Assembly: GCF_014042355.1 (NCBI RefSeq)
Contig: NZ_JACEZU010000007.1
Location: 1 to 64,000 of the forward strand
DNA from: Rugamonas apoptosis
GTDB taxonomy: Bacteria; Pseudomonadota; Gammaproteobacteria; Burkholderiales; Burkholderiaceae_D
Reading direction: 5' to 3'
DNA: 64,000 bases
Positions 10,936 to 21,397 of the stretch are shown piece after piece. Within the stretch, counting starts at the first letter, position 1. Each line of letters begins with the position of its first letter. A model generated the notes under the pieces. It saw nothing but the letters and a program-made list of their open reading frames with translations. It made no database searches and was not told the DNA's origin. The position numbers and the translations under genes are program-made.

Positions 10936-10964
10936 TTGACAGAAATGAACATTGTTCCTGTCAA
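10936..10964. promoter_or_regulatory. Operator-like inverted repeat upstream of TonB receptor 2
   Basis: TTGACAG (10936-10942) and CTGTCAA (10958-10964) form a perfect 7-bp inverted repeat separated by 15 bases, about 85-110 bases before the receptor start. Each arm also contains TTGACA, a perfect -35 hexamer, so the site could be a promoter overlapped by a dimeric regulator. No regulator is identified. Confidence 0.35.
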
Positions 10965-11217
10965 CAAGGTTTTTATTGTAGCAACGTTAAGTTACATTAA
11001 GATACAAAGCCTTGACAGCGACCGGGGTTTTTTTGGCAATTTCGCACAAAATACAACACATCGCGCGGCCGGCAGGGCCTGCCTTTTGCGACGCGCAAGC
11101 CCGCCCAATTGAACCGGCCGCGCCCGGGTACGGTAAAATCATGGGTTGCCGCGCGCCCCGGCGCCGCCCCGCTCTCCGCTAGCTACGGAGCCCCTGGAAC
11201 CACAGAATGAAACCATC

Positions 11218-12843
11218 ATGTTGCGAATCAACGAAGTCAAACTCCCGCTGAACCACACCGAGCCGGAACTGCCGGCCGCCATCCTGGCCCGGCTGGGCAT
11301 TCCGGCCGCCGAGCTGCGCGGCTACACCATCTTCAAACGCAGCTATGATGCGCGCAAGAAATCGGCCATCGTGCTGATCTATTCGATCGACGTGGACGTG
11401 GCCGACGAGGCGGCCGTGCTGGCCCGCCTCCAGCACGACATCCACCTGATGCCCTCGCCCGACACCTCGTACAAATTCGTCGCCGACGGCGTACAACTGG
11501 CCGGCCAGGAGCGCCCTGTCGTGATCGGCACCGGTCCCTGCGGCCTGTTCGCGGCCCTGATCCTGGCCCAGATGGGCTTGCGCCCCATCATCCTGGAACG
11601 GGGCAAGCAGGTGCGCGAGCGCACGGTCGATACCTTCGGCTTCTGGCGCAAGCGCGAACTGAATCCGGAATCGAACGTGCAGTTCGGCGAAGGCGGCGCC
11701 GGCACCTTCTCGGACGGCAAGCTGTACAGCCAGATCAAGGACCCCAAGCACTACGGCCGCAAGGTGCTGACGGAATTCGTCACCGCCGGCGCGCCCGAGG
11801 AAATCCTGTACGTGAGCAAGCCGCACATCGGCACGTTCCGCCTGGTCAAGATGGTGGAGCAGATGCGCGCCACCGTGGAAGCGCTGGGCGGCGAATACCG
11901 CTTTGAAAACAAGGTGGTCGATATCGACATCGAGCAGACGCCCGACGGTGGCCAGGTGCGCGGCCTGACGCTGGAAAGCGGCGAAAAAATCGCCACCCGC
12001 CACGTGGTGCTGGCCGTCGGCCACAGCGCGCGCGACACCTTCCAGATGCTGTACGACCGCGGCGTCTACATCGAAGCCAAGCCGTTCTCGGTCGGCTTCC
12101 GGGTCGAGCACCCGCAATCGCTGATCGACCAGTGCCGTTTCGGCCCCAACGCCGGCCACCCCATCCTGGGTGCGGCCGACTACAAGCTGGTGTACCACGC
12201 CTCCAACGGCCGCGCCGTGTACAGCTTCTGCATGTGCCCCGGCGGCACGGTGGTGGCGGCCGCGTCGGAACCGGGCCGGGTGGTCACCAACGGCATGAGC
12301 CAGTACTCGCGCAACGAGCGCAACGCCAACAGCGCCATCGTGGTCAACATCTCGCCCGAGGTGGACTACCCCGGCCACCCGCTGGCCGGCATTGAATTCC
12401 AGCGCCGGCTGGAGGAAAAGGCGTTCGAACTGGGCGGCGGCACCTACAACGCGCCGGGCCAGTTGATGGGCGACTTCGTGGCCGGCCGCGCCTCGACGGA
12501 ATTGGGCAGCGTGGTCCCGTCCTACAAGCCGGGCGTGCACCTGACGGACCTGGCCCGCATCCTGCCGGAATTCGCCGTCACGGCGCTGCGCGAGGCGTTC
12601 CCCGCGTTCGACAAGCAGGTCAAGGGTTACTTCAAGCACGACGCCGTGCTGACCGGACTGGAGACGCGCACCTCGTCGCCGATCCGCATCAAGCGCCGCG
12701 ACGACACGCTGCAAAGCCTGAACACGCGCGGCCTGTTCCCGGCCGGCGAAGGCGCCGGCTACGCGGGCGGCATCCTGTCAGCCGGGGTGGACGGCATCAA
12801 GGTGGCCGAAGCGGTGGCCCTGTCGATGGCGGCCGCCGGCTAA
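11218..12843 (+). CDS. NAD(P)/FAD-dependent dehydrogenase (COG2509-like)
   Basis: This is a 541-residue flavoprotein of the uncharacterised FAD-dependent dehydrogenase family; substrate and partner are unknown. The N-terminal 90 residues (RINEVKLPL, KRSYDARKKS) form the family's alpha/beta domain. A Rossmann FAD-binding motif follows (VIGTGPCGLFAAL) with acidic end ILERGK. Later motifs are VQFGEGGAGTFSDGKL and, near the C-terminus, LFPAGEGAGYAGGI. I chose the ATG at 11218 because MLRINEVKLPL is the family start; an upstream in-frame ATG at 11146 would add 24 low-complexity residues. Its stop overlaps the convergent kinase gene by 4 bases. Confidence 0.88.
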   Translation: MLRINEVKLPLNHTEPELPAAILARLGIPAAELRGYTIFKRSYDARKKSAIVLIYSIDVDVADEAAVLARLQHDIHLMPSPDTSYKFVADGVQLAGQERPVVIGTGPCGLFAALILAQMGLRPIILERGKQVRERTVDTFGFWRKRELNPESNVQFGEGGAGTFSDGKLYSQIKDPKHYGRKVLTEFVTAGAPEEILYVSKPHIGTFRLVKMVEQMRATVEALGGEYRFENKVVDIDIEQTPDGGQVRGLTLESGEKIATRHVVLAVGHSARDTFQMLYDRGVYIEAKPFSVGFRVEHPQSLIDQCRFGPNAGHPILGAADYKLVYHASNGRAVYSFCMCPGGTVVAAASEPGRVVTNGMSQYSRNERNANSAIVVNISPEVDYPGHPLAGIEFQRRLEEKAFELGGGTYNAPGQLMGDFVAGRASTELGSVVPSYKPGVHLTDLARILPEFAVTALREAFPAFDKQVKGYFKHDAVLTGLETRTSSPIRIKRRDDTLQSLNTRGLFPAGEGAGYAGGILSAGVDGIKVAEAVALSMAAAG

Positions 12844-15161
12844 GCCGTGGCGGCGGCCGCCGCCTCGTGCAGCGGCAACCGGATGCGTATCGTGCAGCCC
12901 CGGGCCACACTATCGTCATGCATCACCTGGCCGCCCATCTGATGCACGATGGTGTAGACGATGTGCATGCCCAGCCCGGAACCGCCCTGCCCGCGCTTGG
13001 TGGTGAAGAACGGTTCGAACAGGTGGGCGCGCGCCTCGGGCGTCAGGCCCACCCCGTCGTCGGCCACCGCGAGCCGCAGCCAGCGTCCCTGCTCTCCCGT
13101 TTCCACGCTGGCGCTCACCTTGACCAGACCGGCGCCGCCATGCGGATAGCCGTGCTTGACCGCGTTCATCAGCAAATTGGACAGCACTTGCGACAGCGGC
13201 CCTGGCGCCAGCCGCGCGCGGATCGCCGGGTCGATCTCCAGCTCGGTGCGCAGGCCCGCCTTGCGCAGCTCCGGACTATGGGCCGAAATCACTCCCTGCA
13301 CATGGTCGCGCAGGCACAGGTCGCACACCTGCCCGGTCCCCTGGTCCACCGCCAACTGCTTGAAGTTGCCGATCAATTCCGCGGCGCGGGCCAGGTTTCG
13401 CTCGACCAGCGAAGCCGCCTCCTGCAGCCGGCCGCTCAGTTCCCGCACTTCCTGGCGGCTGACTTTTTCCCCGCCGATGCTGCGCTGCAGCTGGCCAGCG
13501 TAACTGCTCAGGCCCGACGCGGCCGTGACCGCCACGCCGATCGGGGTGTTGATTTCGTGCGCCACCCCGGCCACCAGCGCGCCCAGCGCCGCCATCTTTT
13601 CCTGCTCCACCAGGCTGGCCCGGGCCACGCGCAAGGCCTCGGTACGCTGCGCCACTTTTTCCTCCAGCACCTGCTCGCGCGCCTGATGCTGCAGTTCAGC
13701 CGCACCGCGCGCCGCAAAGATGGACAGCAGCGACAACGCCAGCAGCCGCTTGTTTTCATCGATAGGCTTGGTGTCGATGGCCGACAGGATGCCCAGCGTC
13801 TTGCCCTCGGTATCGATCATCGGCATCCCGATATAGCTCTCGGCCAGCATGTCGACCAATAACGTGTCTTGCGGGTAGTCGGCCTGGATGCCGCAGCCAT
13901 GGAAGCACATGGTCTGGTCCGTCACATCCTGGCAGGGGGTGTGGCGCAGGCCGTATTCCATATTGGGCAGGTAATCGTTGCCGCCCCACACGGCCAGCGT
14001 CCGTATCCCCTCCTGGCCGTCCGCCATGGCGATCACCCGGCCGGCGATCACATACGTGACGTCGAGCGCGTCGGCCAGGTCCTTGACCAGGATGCGCAGG
14101 AAATCGTCACCCCGGGCGCGCGCGGTCGATGCCGTAATCGAGCGCAATGCCGCCTCCGCCAGCAGGCGGCCGTCGGCCGCGCCGAACAGCTGGCCGGGAG
14201 CGGCCAGCCTGGCGCCCCGCAGCGCCATCAGTTCTTCGCGCAGCAACAGCTTCTCATAGGTGATGGCGACGTTGGCGGAAAATACTGCCAGCAATTCGCG
14301 CTCGTCGGTGCCGATCGGCTCGCCAAAAGCCATGTAGAGCAGGCTTTCGTTGCCGTCGCGGGTGCGGTAGTAGCAGGCGTGATAGCGCTCGCCGTGGTGG
14401 TTGCGGTGTTCGTGCGTGCAGCGCACGAAGGCGGCGCGCACTTCGGGCGGCAAGTCGTCCATGCCCGCTTCGCCCTGCAGCCCGGCATAGGCGGGCGTGA
14501 CGGCCAGCACCTTCAGCCGGCCGTCCATGCTGGCGGCGGCATAGGCGCTGACCCCTTCCCCCTCCTGCCCCAGCAGGATGCCGGCCTGGGCCAGCACGGC
14601 CGAACAGAACGTGCGCAGGTTGTCGGAGTCGCACACATCGGTAATGGCATGGATCGAGCGCCGCAGGCCGGCCCGTGCCCGTTCCAGCCGCATCAGGTCG
14701 CGGTAGGCGCGCAAGGTGGCGTAAAACAGGGTGGTCAGCTTGGCATGGGTAAGGTCGGTTTTTTCGCGGTAGTCGTTGATGTCGTAGGTCTCGATCACCT
14801 GCGCCTGCGGCGCCTGGCCAGGCTGGCCGGTGCGCAGCACGATGCGCACGTTGGCGTCGCCCAGCTCGTCGCGCACATAGCGCACCAGGTCCAGGCCCGC
14901 GTGTTCGCTTTCCATGACCACGTCCAGCAGGATCAGCGCAAAACGGCCGGGCTGGTCCAGCACGGCCCGCGCCTCCCGCCCCGAGTAGCAATCGGTGAAG
15001 CGCACGCCGCGCCCGTCCAGCTTGAAATCGGCCATCACCAACCGCGTCACCTCATGCACCGAGGCTTCGTCATCGACGATCAGCACCTCCCACGGCGCCA
15101 GGGCGAGCGCGGTTTCGGGCCGCACGTCGTCATCCATAAACAACATTTCGTCGTTCATCAT
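12840..15161 (-). CDS. Response regulator/histidine kinase with REC, DUF3369 and GAF domains
   Basis: This 773-residue signalling protein reads in order: receiver domain (about 25-140, phospho-acceptor Asp80 in LILLDVV), a DUF3369-like segment (about 150-310, beginning YDINDYREKTDLTHAKL), a GAF-like sensor (about 340-490), a coiled coil (490-525), a HisKA dimerisation domain with His535 in VAHEINTPIGV, and a C-terminal HATPase with N-box NLLMNAVKHGY and GGSGLGMHIV. It has no transmembrane segment, so it is cytosolic. A receiver at the N-terminus of a kinase suggests it relays a signal from another kinase to an unlinked output; no partner gene is adjacent. Its 3' end overlaps the neighbouring dehydrogenase by 4 bases. 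Confidence 0.87.
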   Translation of the reverse strand: MMNDEMLFMDDDVRPETALALAPWEVLIVDDEASVHEVTRLVMADFKLDGRGVRFTDCYSGREARAVLDQPGRFALILLDVVMESEHAGLDLVRYVRDELGDANVRIVLRTGQPGQAPQAQVIETYDINDYREKTDLTHAKLTTLFYATLRAYRDLMRLERARAGLRRSIHAITDVCDSDNLRTFCSAVLAQAGILLGQEGEGVSAYAAASMDGRLKVLAVTPAYAGLQGEAGMDDLPPEVRAAFVRCTHEHRNHHGERYHACYYRTRDGNESLLYMAFGEPIGTDERELLAVFSANVAITYEKLLLREELMALRGARLAAPGQLFGAADGRLLAEAALRSITASTARARGDDFLRILVKDLADALDVTYVIAGRVIAMADGQEGIRTLAVWGGNDYLPNMEYGLRHTPCQDVTDQTMCFHGCGIQADYPQDTLLVDMLAESYIGMPMIDTEGKTLGILSAIDTKPIDENKRLLALSLLSIFAARGAAELQHQAREQVLEEKVAQRTEALRVARASLVEQEKMAALGALVAGVAHEINTPIGVAVTAASGLSSYAGQLQRSIGGEKVSRQEVRELSGRLQEAASLVERNLARAAELIGNFKQLAVDQGTGQVCDLCLRDHVQGVISAHSPELRKAGLRTELEIDPAIRARLAPGPLSQVLSNLLMNAVKHGYPHGGAGLVKVSASVETGEQGRWLRLAVADDGVGLTPEARAHLFEPFFTTKRGQGGSGLGMHIVYTIVHQMGGQVMHDDSVARGCTIRIRLPLHEAAAAATA

Positions 15162-15279
15162 GCCCCCTGTCGGCCATCCCGCGACGCGCCACGCCGACCA
15201 CCCGGCGCATGGCGGCGCCCCGTGCCTGTTCTTATTCTACCCCCAAAACTTGCGGCCAACGACCGGCCGCGCCGGCCCG

Positions 15280-16245
15280 CTACAGCCAGCCGGCGCGCTT
15301 GAAGCGCCGGTACAGGTACCAACAGACCGACACCATGATGGTGACGGCGGCCGGATAACCGTACTTCCATTCCAGTTCCGGCATCACCTTGAAGTTCATG
15401 CCCCAGATGCCGGCGAACGCGGTGCAGATGGCGAAGATGGCGGCCCACGCGGCCAGCCGCTTGTTCACCTCGCCCTCCTCGATGGCCACCATCGACAGGT
15501 TGACCTGGATCGCCGTGCTGATGGTGTCGCGCACGTTGTCGAGCGTGGCGCTGATGCGGTGCAGGTGGTCGTGCACGTCGCGGAAGTATTCCTGGCTGTC
15601 CAGGCACATGGCCGGCACCCGGCCGCCATGCAGCTTGCCGGTGGCCTCCATCAGCGGCGCCACGGCATGGCGCACGGCCATCACCTTGCGCTTGAGTTCA
15701 TACAGCCGTTCGATGTTGTCGCGCTGGGAACCGTGCAGGAAGATGCGCTCCTCGATCTGCTCCAGTTCCACTTCCAGCGCGTCGGCCACGGGGAAGTAGC
15801 GGTCCACCACGGCGTCCAGCAAGGCGTACAGCACGAAGGCCGGCCCCTGGCGCAGCAAGTGCGGTTCATGCTCGGCGCGCGCCCGCACGCCCAGGAAACC
15901 GTGGCTGCTGTTGCTGCGGTTCGACAGCACGTAGTTGGGGCCGACGAACACGTCGACCTCGCCCACCGTCAGTTGCTCGTGCTCGAACTCCACCATCTTG
16001 GCCACCACGAACAGCGAATCGCCATACTCCTCGATCTTGGGACGCTGGTTGCCGCGGCGCGCATCCTCCACGGCCAGTTCGTGCAGGCCGAATTCCGCCT
16101 GCATGACGGACAGTTCGGCCGCATCCGCTTCGCGCAGCGCCACCCACACGAAGCACTCGGGCCGGCACACATACTCGCTGATGTCCTCGACGGGAATGTC
16201 GGCCAGCTTCTGGCCATCCTGGTACACGACGCAATTAATCAGCAT
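15280..16245 (-). CDS. corA: CorA-family magnesium/cobalt transporter
   Basis: This 321-residue inner membrane channel forms a pentamer that admits Mg2+ (and Co2+/Ni2+). A large N-terminal cytosolic domain (about 1-255) with long helices precedes two C-terminal membrane segments (about 262-282 and 293-312). The signature GMN is present in IWGMNFKVMPEL between them. The short positively charged tail YRRFKRAGWL ends the protein as in other CorA proteins. It is transcribed alone on the minus strand; the ntrC terminator lies just upstream of its start. Confidence 0.93.
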   Translation of the reverse strand: MLINCVVYQDGQKLADIPVEDISEYVCRPECFVWVALREADAAELSVMQAEFGLHELAVEDARRGNQRPKIEEYGDSLFVVAKMVEFEHEQLTVGEVDVFVGPNYVLSNRSNSSHGFLGVRARAEHEPHLLRQGPAFVLYALLDAVVDRYFPVADALEVELEQIEERIFLHGSQRDNIERLYELKRKVMAVRHAVAPLMEATGKLHGGRVPAMCLDSQEYFRDVHDHLHRISATLDNVRDTISTAIQVNLSMVAIEEGEVNKRLAAWAAIFAICTAFAGIWGMNFKVMPELEWKYGYPAAVTIMVSVCWYLYRRFKRAGWL

Positions 16246-16256
16246 ACAAAATCCAT

Positions 16257-16290
16257 AAAAAAAAGCTCCTGGCGATCAAGCCAAGAGCTT
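16257..16290 (-). terminator. Terminator after ntrC
   Basis: On the minus strand an imperfect stem (AAGCTC/GAGCTT outer, GGC/GCC inner) is followed by a run of eight T residues. It closes the DUF4124-ntrB-ntrC transcript before corA. Confidence 0.7.
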
Positions 16291-16328
16291 ACCGCAAATG
16301 CGCGCGGCGCTGCGTGCGGCGGCCGGGC

Positions 16329-17834
<1,506 letters not shown>

Positions 17835-17901
17835 GTATATTTCGGTTCCCGCGTTGGATCGTGATCAAGGGACCGCGGAAACGCACCAGCTCGCCCGCCG
17901 C

Positions 17902-19002
17902 TTATGGCAGCGGCAGCAGGATGCGGAAATCCGTGTATCCAGGCCGGCTTTCGCACTCGATCACACCCAGGTGCTGCTGCACGAAGGTTTGTGCCAAGGT
18001 CAACCCCAAACCGCTGCCGCCTTCCCGGCCCGATACGAGCGGATAGAAGATGCGGTCGCGGATCTGGGGTGCGATGCCCGGTCCATTGTCAATGATATGC
18101 AAATCTAATGCCAGCCCGTAGCGGACCTTCGCCAGCGTCACCTGGCGGGCCACCCGGGTCTTGAAAACGAGCTCCGCGTCGCCCGCTTCGATCCGGGCCG
18201 ACAAGGCCTGGGCCGCGTTGTGGGCGATGTTGAGCACGGTCTGGATCAGTTGTTCCTTGTCGCCCCGGAACTCGGGGATGGAAGCGTCATAGTCGCGCCG
18301 GATCGCCAGCCCGGTGGGGAACTCGGCCAGGATCAGGCTGCGCACCCGTTCGCACACTTCGTGGATGTTGACGTCGCCCACGATGTGCGGCCGGCGGTGC
18401 GGCGCCAGCAGGCGGTCCACCAGCGTTTGCAGCCGGTCCGCTTCCTTGATGATCACTTGCGTGTACTCGCGCAACTGGCCCAGGTGCAGTGGCGGCAATT
18501 CCATCTCCAGCAGCTGGGCCGCGCCGCGGATGCCGCCCAGCGGATTCTTGATCTCGTGCGCCAGGTTGCGGATCAGCTCCTTGTTGACCTGGCTCTGGTC
18601 CAGCATGCGTTCCTCGCGGTCCAGCTTCAAGTGCTGCAAGTGTTCGCGCAGCTCGATCAGGATGTGGTCGCGCGGCTCGTCCAGCGCCGACACGATGCTG
18701 TGCACGTGCAGCGGGTCGCGCCCGGCCCGCTCCAAGGTCAAGTCCTGGCGCAGGTCGGAGAACTTGTGCTGGCGCGCCTGGGCGCAGATGTGTTCCAGTT
18801 CGTCGGGGTTGAGGAACTGGGCGCTGAGCTTCTGGCGCGACAGCGCCTTGAGCGAGCTTTCCAGCAGGTTTTCAGCGGCCGCGTTGGCGTAGGCGATCTG
18901 GCCGGCGCCATCGACCAGTACCACGGCCGAGGCCAGCAATTCCAGCCCGGCCAGCGATGGCATGGCCTCGCCCGCGCGGGCGTTAGCGTGCTGTGCGTTC
19001 AT
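17902..19002 (-). CDS. ntrB: Nitrogen regulation sensor kinase/phosphatase NtrB (NR-II)
   Basis: This cytosolic histidine kinase phosphorylates or dephosphorylates NtrC according to PII protein state. It has 366 residues: a PAS domain (about 20-120, VVLVDGAGQIAYANAAAE), HisKA with His149 in LAHEIKNPLGGIRGA, and HATPase motifs DNGPGIAP and GGSGLGLTLAQ. No membrane segments are seen, as usual for NtrB. Its ATG overlaps the stop of the upstream DUF4124 gene (ATGA), implying translational coupling, and it precedes ntrC. Confidence 0.95.
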   Translation of the reverse strand: MNAQHANARAGEAMPSLAGLELLASAVVLVDGAGQIAYANAAAENLLESSLKALSRQKLSAQFLNPDELEHICAQARQHKFSDLRQDLTLERAGRDPLHVHSIVSALDEPRDHILIELREHLQHLKLDREERMLDQSQVNKELIRNLAHEIKNPLGGIRGAAQLLEMELPPLHLGQLREYTQVIIKEADRLQTLVDRLLAPHRRPHIVGDVNIHEVCERVRSLILAEFPTGLAIRRDYDASIPEFRGDKEQLIQTVLNIAHNAAQALSARIEAGDAELVFKTRVARQVTLAKVRYGLALDLHIIDNGPGIAPQIRDRIFYPLVSGREGGSGLGLTLAQTFVQQHLGVIECESRPGYTDFRILLPLP

Positions 19003-19481
19003 CTGATATTCGCGATCTCACGTTTCAAGGCTTCGATGTTTTTTTCCGAGCGGCTGATGCTGTCGCGCATCTGCGCCACCCGTTCCTGGTATTTGGCGTA
19101 ATTGCGCTCATCGCCATGGCGTTCCGGCTCGCCGTTGTTGAACTCCTTGCGCAGGCCGGCCAGCTTTTGCTGTTCGCTGCGCAGTTCCTCGTTGAGGATG
19201 CCGAGCCGGTCGGCGTCGCGCGCCTTCTGTTCCGCGCTGTCGACGCGCGGGAAGTCGGCCGGCGCTGGCGCGGGTGCTGCCCGCATGGGCGCGGGCGCCT
19301 GGCGGCGCTGCGGCGCCGGAACGGCGTTGCCCGGCACGTCCAGGATCCTGCAGCCGGGCTTGTTGGCGTCCGTCAGTTCCTTATGGCCGGCCGCGTCCAC
19401 GCACAGGTAGATGGGGCCGTCGGCCCTGGCGGCGGCGCTGGCGGCCAGCAAGACCAGTACCGGTAATAAGCGTGTTGTCAT
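18999..19481 (-). CDS. DUF4124 domain protein, periplasmic with coiled coil
   Basis: This 160-residue protein has a signal peptide of about 20 residues (ASAAARA-DGP). A short DUF4124-type domain follows, with IYLCVDAAGHKELTD, the family's usual form being Y-x-C-x-D-x-x-G. A proline/alanine linker (about 50-75) comes next, then a charged C-terminal coiled coil (about 80-160). Function is unknown; the family occurs widely in Proteobacteria. It is the first gene of the ntrBC transcript and overlaps ntrB by 4 bases, so it is coexpressed with the nitrogen sensor although nothing in it suggests a nitrogen role. Confidence 0.8.
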   Translation of the reverse strand: MTTRLLPVLVLLAASAAARADGPIYLCVDAAGHKELTDANKPGCRILDVPGNAVPAPQRRQAPAPMRAAPAPAPADFPRVDSAEQKARDADRLGILNEELRSEQQKLAGLRKEFNNGEPERHGDERNYAKYQERVAQMRDSISRSEKNIEALKREIANIR

Positions 19482-19530
19482 TCCCTATCCGTGAAGAGCA
19501 TTAATGCCCCCCGAATATACAACATCCAAA

Positions 19531-19566
19531 GAAAAACGCGAGGAAAGCCGGGGCTCGCCTCGCGTT
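19531..19566 (-). terminator. Terminator of glnA
   Basis: A 9-bp stem (AACGCGAGG 19535-19543 with CCTCGCGTT 19558-19566) is followed on the minus strand by a T-run. It separates the glnA transcript from the downstream DUF4124-ntrBC genes. Confidence 0.8.
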
Positions 19567-19609
19567 GTGGCCATACGGCGGGCGCCGGCTTGCGGCCGGC
19601 GCGCTGCCA

Positions 19610-21025
19610 TTACAGCGAGTAGTACATGTCGAATTCGATAGGATGCGTGGTCATGCGCATACGCTGCACGTCCTGCATCTTCAGTTCGATGTAGGCATCG
19701 ATCATCGAATCGCTGAACACGCCGCCACGGGTCAGGAACTCGCGGTCTTTGTTCAGGTTGTCCAGTGCCTCTTCCAGCGAGGAGCAGACGGTTGGGATCA
19801 GCGCGTCTTCTTCTGGTGGCAGGTGGTACAGGTCTTTGGATGCGGCTTCGCCCGGATGGATCTTGTTGATGATACCGTCCAGACCGGCCATCAGCAGCGC
19901 GGCGAAGCACAGGTACACGTTCGCCAGTGGATCCGGGAAACGGGTCTCGATGCGGCGGCCCTTAGGATTGGCCACGTGCGGGATGCGGATCGAAGCGGAA
20001 CGGTTACGGGCCGAGTAAGCCAGTTTGACCGGTGCTTCGTAGCCTGGCACCAGGCGCTTGTACGAGTTGGTGCCTGGGTTGGTGATGGCGTTCAGTGCCT
20101 TGGCGTGCTTGATGATACCGCCGATGTAGAACAGCGCGGTGTCGGACAGGCCGGCATAGCCGTCGCCGGCGAACAGGTTCTTGCCGTCTTTCCAGATCGA
20201 CTGGTGCACGTGCATGCCCGAGCCGTTGTCGCCCACGATAGGCTTAGGCATGAAGGTGGCGGTCTTGCCGTAGCTGTGCGCCACGTTCCACACCACGTAC
20301 TTCAGGTTCTGGGTCCAGTCGGCGCGCTCGACCAGGGTCGAGAACTTGGTGCCGATTTCATTCTGGCCGGCGCCAGCCACTTCGTGGTGGTGCACTTCGA
20401 CCGGGATGCCCAGCGATTCGAGGATCAGGCACATTTCCGAACGCATGTCCTGGAAGCTGTCCACTGGTGGCACTGGGAAGTAGCCGCCCTTGACGGTAGG
20501 ACGGTGGCCGCTGTTGCCGCCTTCGATTTCCTTGTCGGTGCTCCACGAAGCTTCGTCCGAGTCGATCTTGACGAAGCAGCCGGACATGTCGACTTTCCAG
20601 CGCACGCTGTCGAAGATGAAGAATTCTGGCTCAGGACCGAAGTAGGCGGTGTCGCCCATGCCCGACGATTTCAGGTAGGCTTCAGCGCGCTTGGCGATGG
20701 AGCGTGGGTCGCGGTCGTAGCCCTTGCCGTCCGACGGTTCGATCACGTCGCACTGCATGAACAGGGTGGTTTCTTCCATGAACGGGTCGATATTGGCCGT
20801 GTTCGGGTCTGGCAGCAGAATCATGTCCGATGCTTCGATGCCTTTCCAGCCGGCGATCGACGAACCGTCGAATGCGTGACCCGACTCGAACTTGTCCATG
20901 TCGAAGTGCGACACAGGCACGGTCACGTGCTGTTCTTTACCACGGGTATCGGCGAAACGAAAATCAACGAATTTGACTTCGTTGTCTTTTACCATTTTCA
21001 TCACTTCTGCGGCTGTCATTGCCAT
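19610..21025 (-). CDS. glnA: Glutamine synthetase, type I
   Basis: This dodecameric enzyme makes glutamine from glutamate, ammonia and ATP. Its 471 residues match GSI-beta enzymes. Visible motifs are [17 protein letters not shown] near the N-terminus, the metal-binding FGPEPEFF, the ATP-site region [10 protein letters not shown], and the adenylylation segment with Tyr in DLYHLPPEE, which indicates control by GlnE adenylyltransferase. It has a near-consensus sigma-54 promoter and two NtrC-like sites upstream, and sits upstream of ntrBC, from which it is separated by a terminator. Confidence 0.97.
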   Translation of the reverse strand: MAMTAAEVMKMVKDNEVKFVDFRFADTRGKEQHVTVPVSHFDMDKFESGHAFDGSSIAGWKGIEASDMILLPDPNTANIDPFMEETTLFMQCDVIEPSDGKGYDRDPRSIAKRAEAYLKSSGMGDTAYFGPEPEFFIFDSVRWKVDMSGCFVKIDSDEASWSTDKEIEGGNSGHRPTVKGGYFPVPPVDSFQDMRSEMCLILESLGIPVEVHHHEVAGAGQNEIGTKFSTLVERADWTQNLKYVVWNVAHSYGKTATFMPKPIVGDNGSGMHVHQSIWKDGKNLFAGDGYAGLSDTALFYIGGIIKHAKALNAITNPGTNSYKRLVPGYEAPVKLAYSARNRSASIRIPHVANPKGRRIETRFPDPLANVYLCFAALLMAGLDGIINKIHPGEAASKDLYHLPPEEDALIPTVCSSLEEALDNLNKDREFLTRGGVFSDSMIDAYIELKMQDVQRMRMTTHPIEFDMYYSL

Positions 21026-21128
21026 GCGTATCTCCTAAAAGAAAGGGGTGGGTGAGCCGACCAACTGTGTGTGCGCGGATGCGCTGCGCGTCCCCGTGTA
21101 AGTGCGACCGAAACTCATCCCGGGGTAA

Positions 21129-21144
21129 AGCAGTATCCGTGCCA
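21129..21144 (-). promoter_or_regulatory. Sigma-54 promoter of glnA
   Basis: Read on the minus strand the sequence is TGGCACGGATACTGCT. This matches the sigma-54 consensus TGGCACG-N4-TTGCW in every fixed position except one (C for the first T of TTGC), with correct GG-GC spacing. The predicted start of transcription is near 21118, about 93 bases before the glnA ATG. Confidence 0.8.
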
Positions 21145-21250
21145 GCTCAAAAATCATAACCTTCTGCCAAAACCAACTTGGAACTTGCTGGCAAATGATT
21201 CTAAAATCGTTCGGCCAGCAAAATCAGTCCCGTTTGCGCCAGCGCAAGAC

Positions 21251-21267
21251 TGCTCCATTATGGTGCG
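21251..21267. promoter_or_regulatory. NtrC-like binding site 1 upstream of glnA
   Basis: TGCTCC-ATTAT-GGTGCG differs from the NtrC consensus TGCACC-N5-GGTGCA at two positions. Its centre lies about 141 bases upstream of the predicted sigma-54 transcription start, a typical enhancer distance. Confidence 0.6.
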
Positions 21268-21279
21268 ATTTTTCTGATT

Positions 21280-21296
21280 TGCACCTATTTCGTGCA
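21280..21296. promoter_or_regulatory. NtrC-like binding site 2 upstream of glnA
   Basis: TGCACC-TATTT-CGTGCA differs from the NtrC consensus at one position. Its centre is 29 bases from site 1, close to three helical turns, which would favour cooperative binding of two NtrC dimers as at enteric glnA. Confidence 0.65.
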
Positions 21297-21397
21297 TTTT
21301 CAAAAAACCAGTGAAAAATGCCCTCGTTTGGTGCGTGCGCGCAACACGGACGGTCAGGGCATCTATAATAAACTTAATATCCTTTCTGGAACATGAC

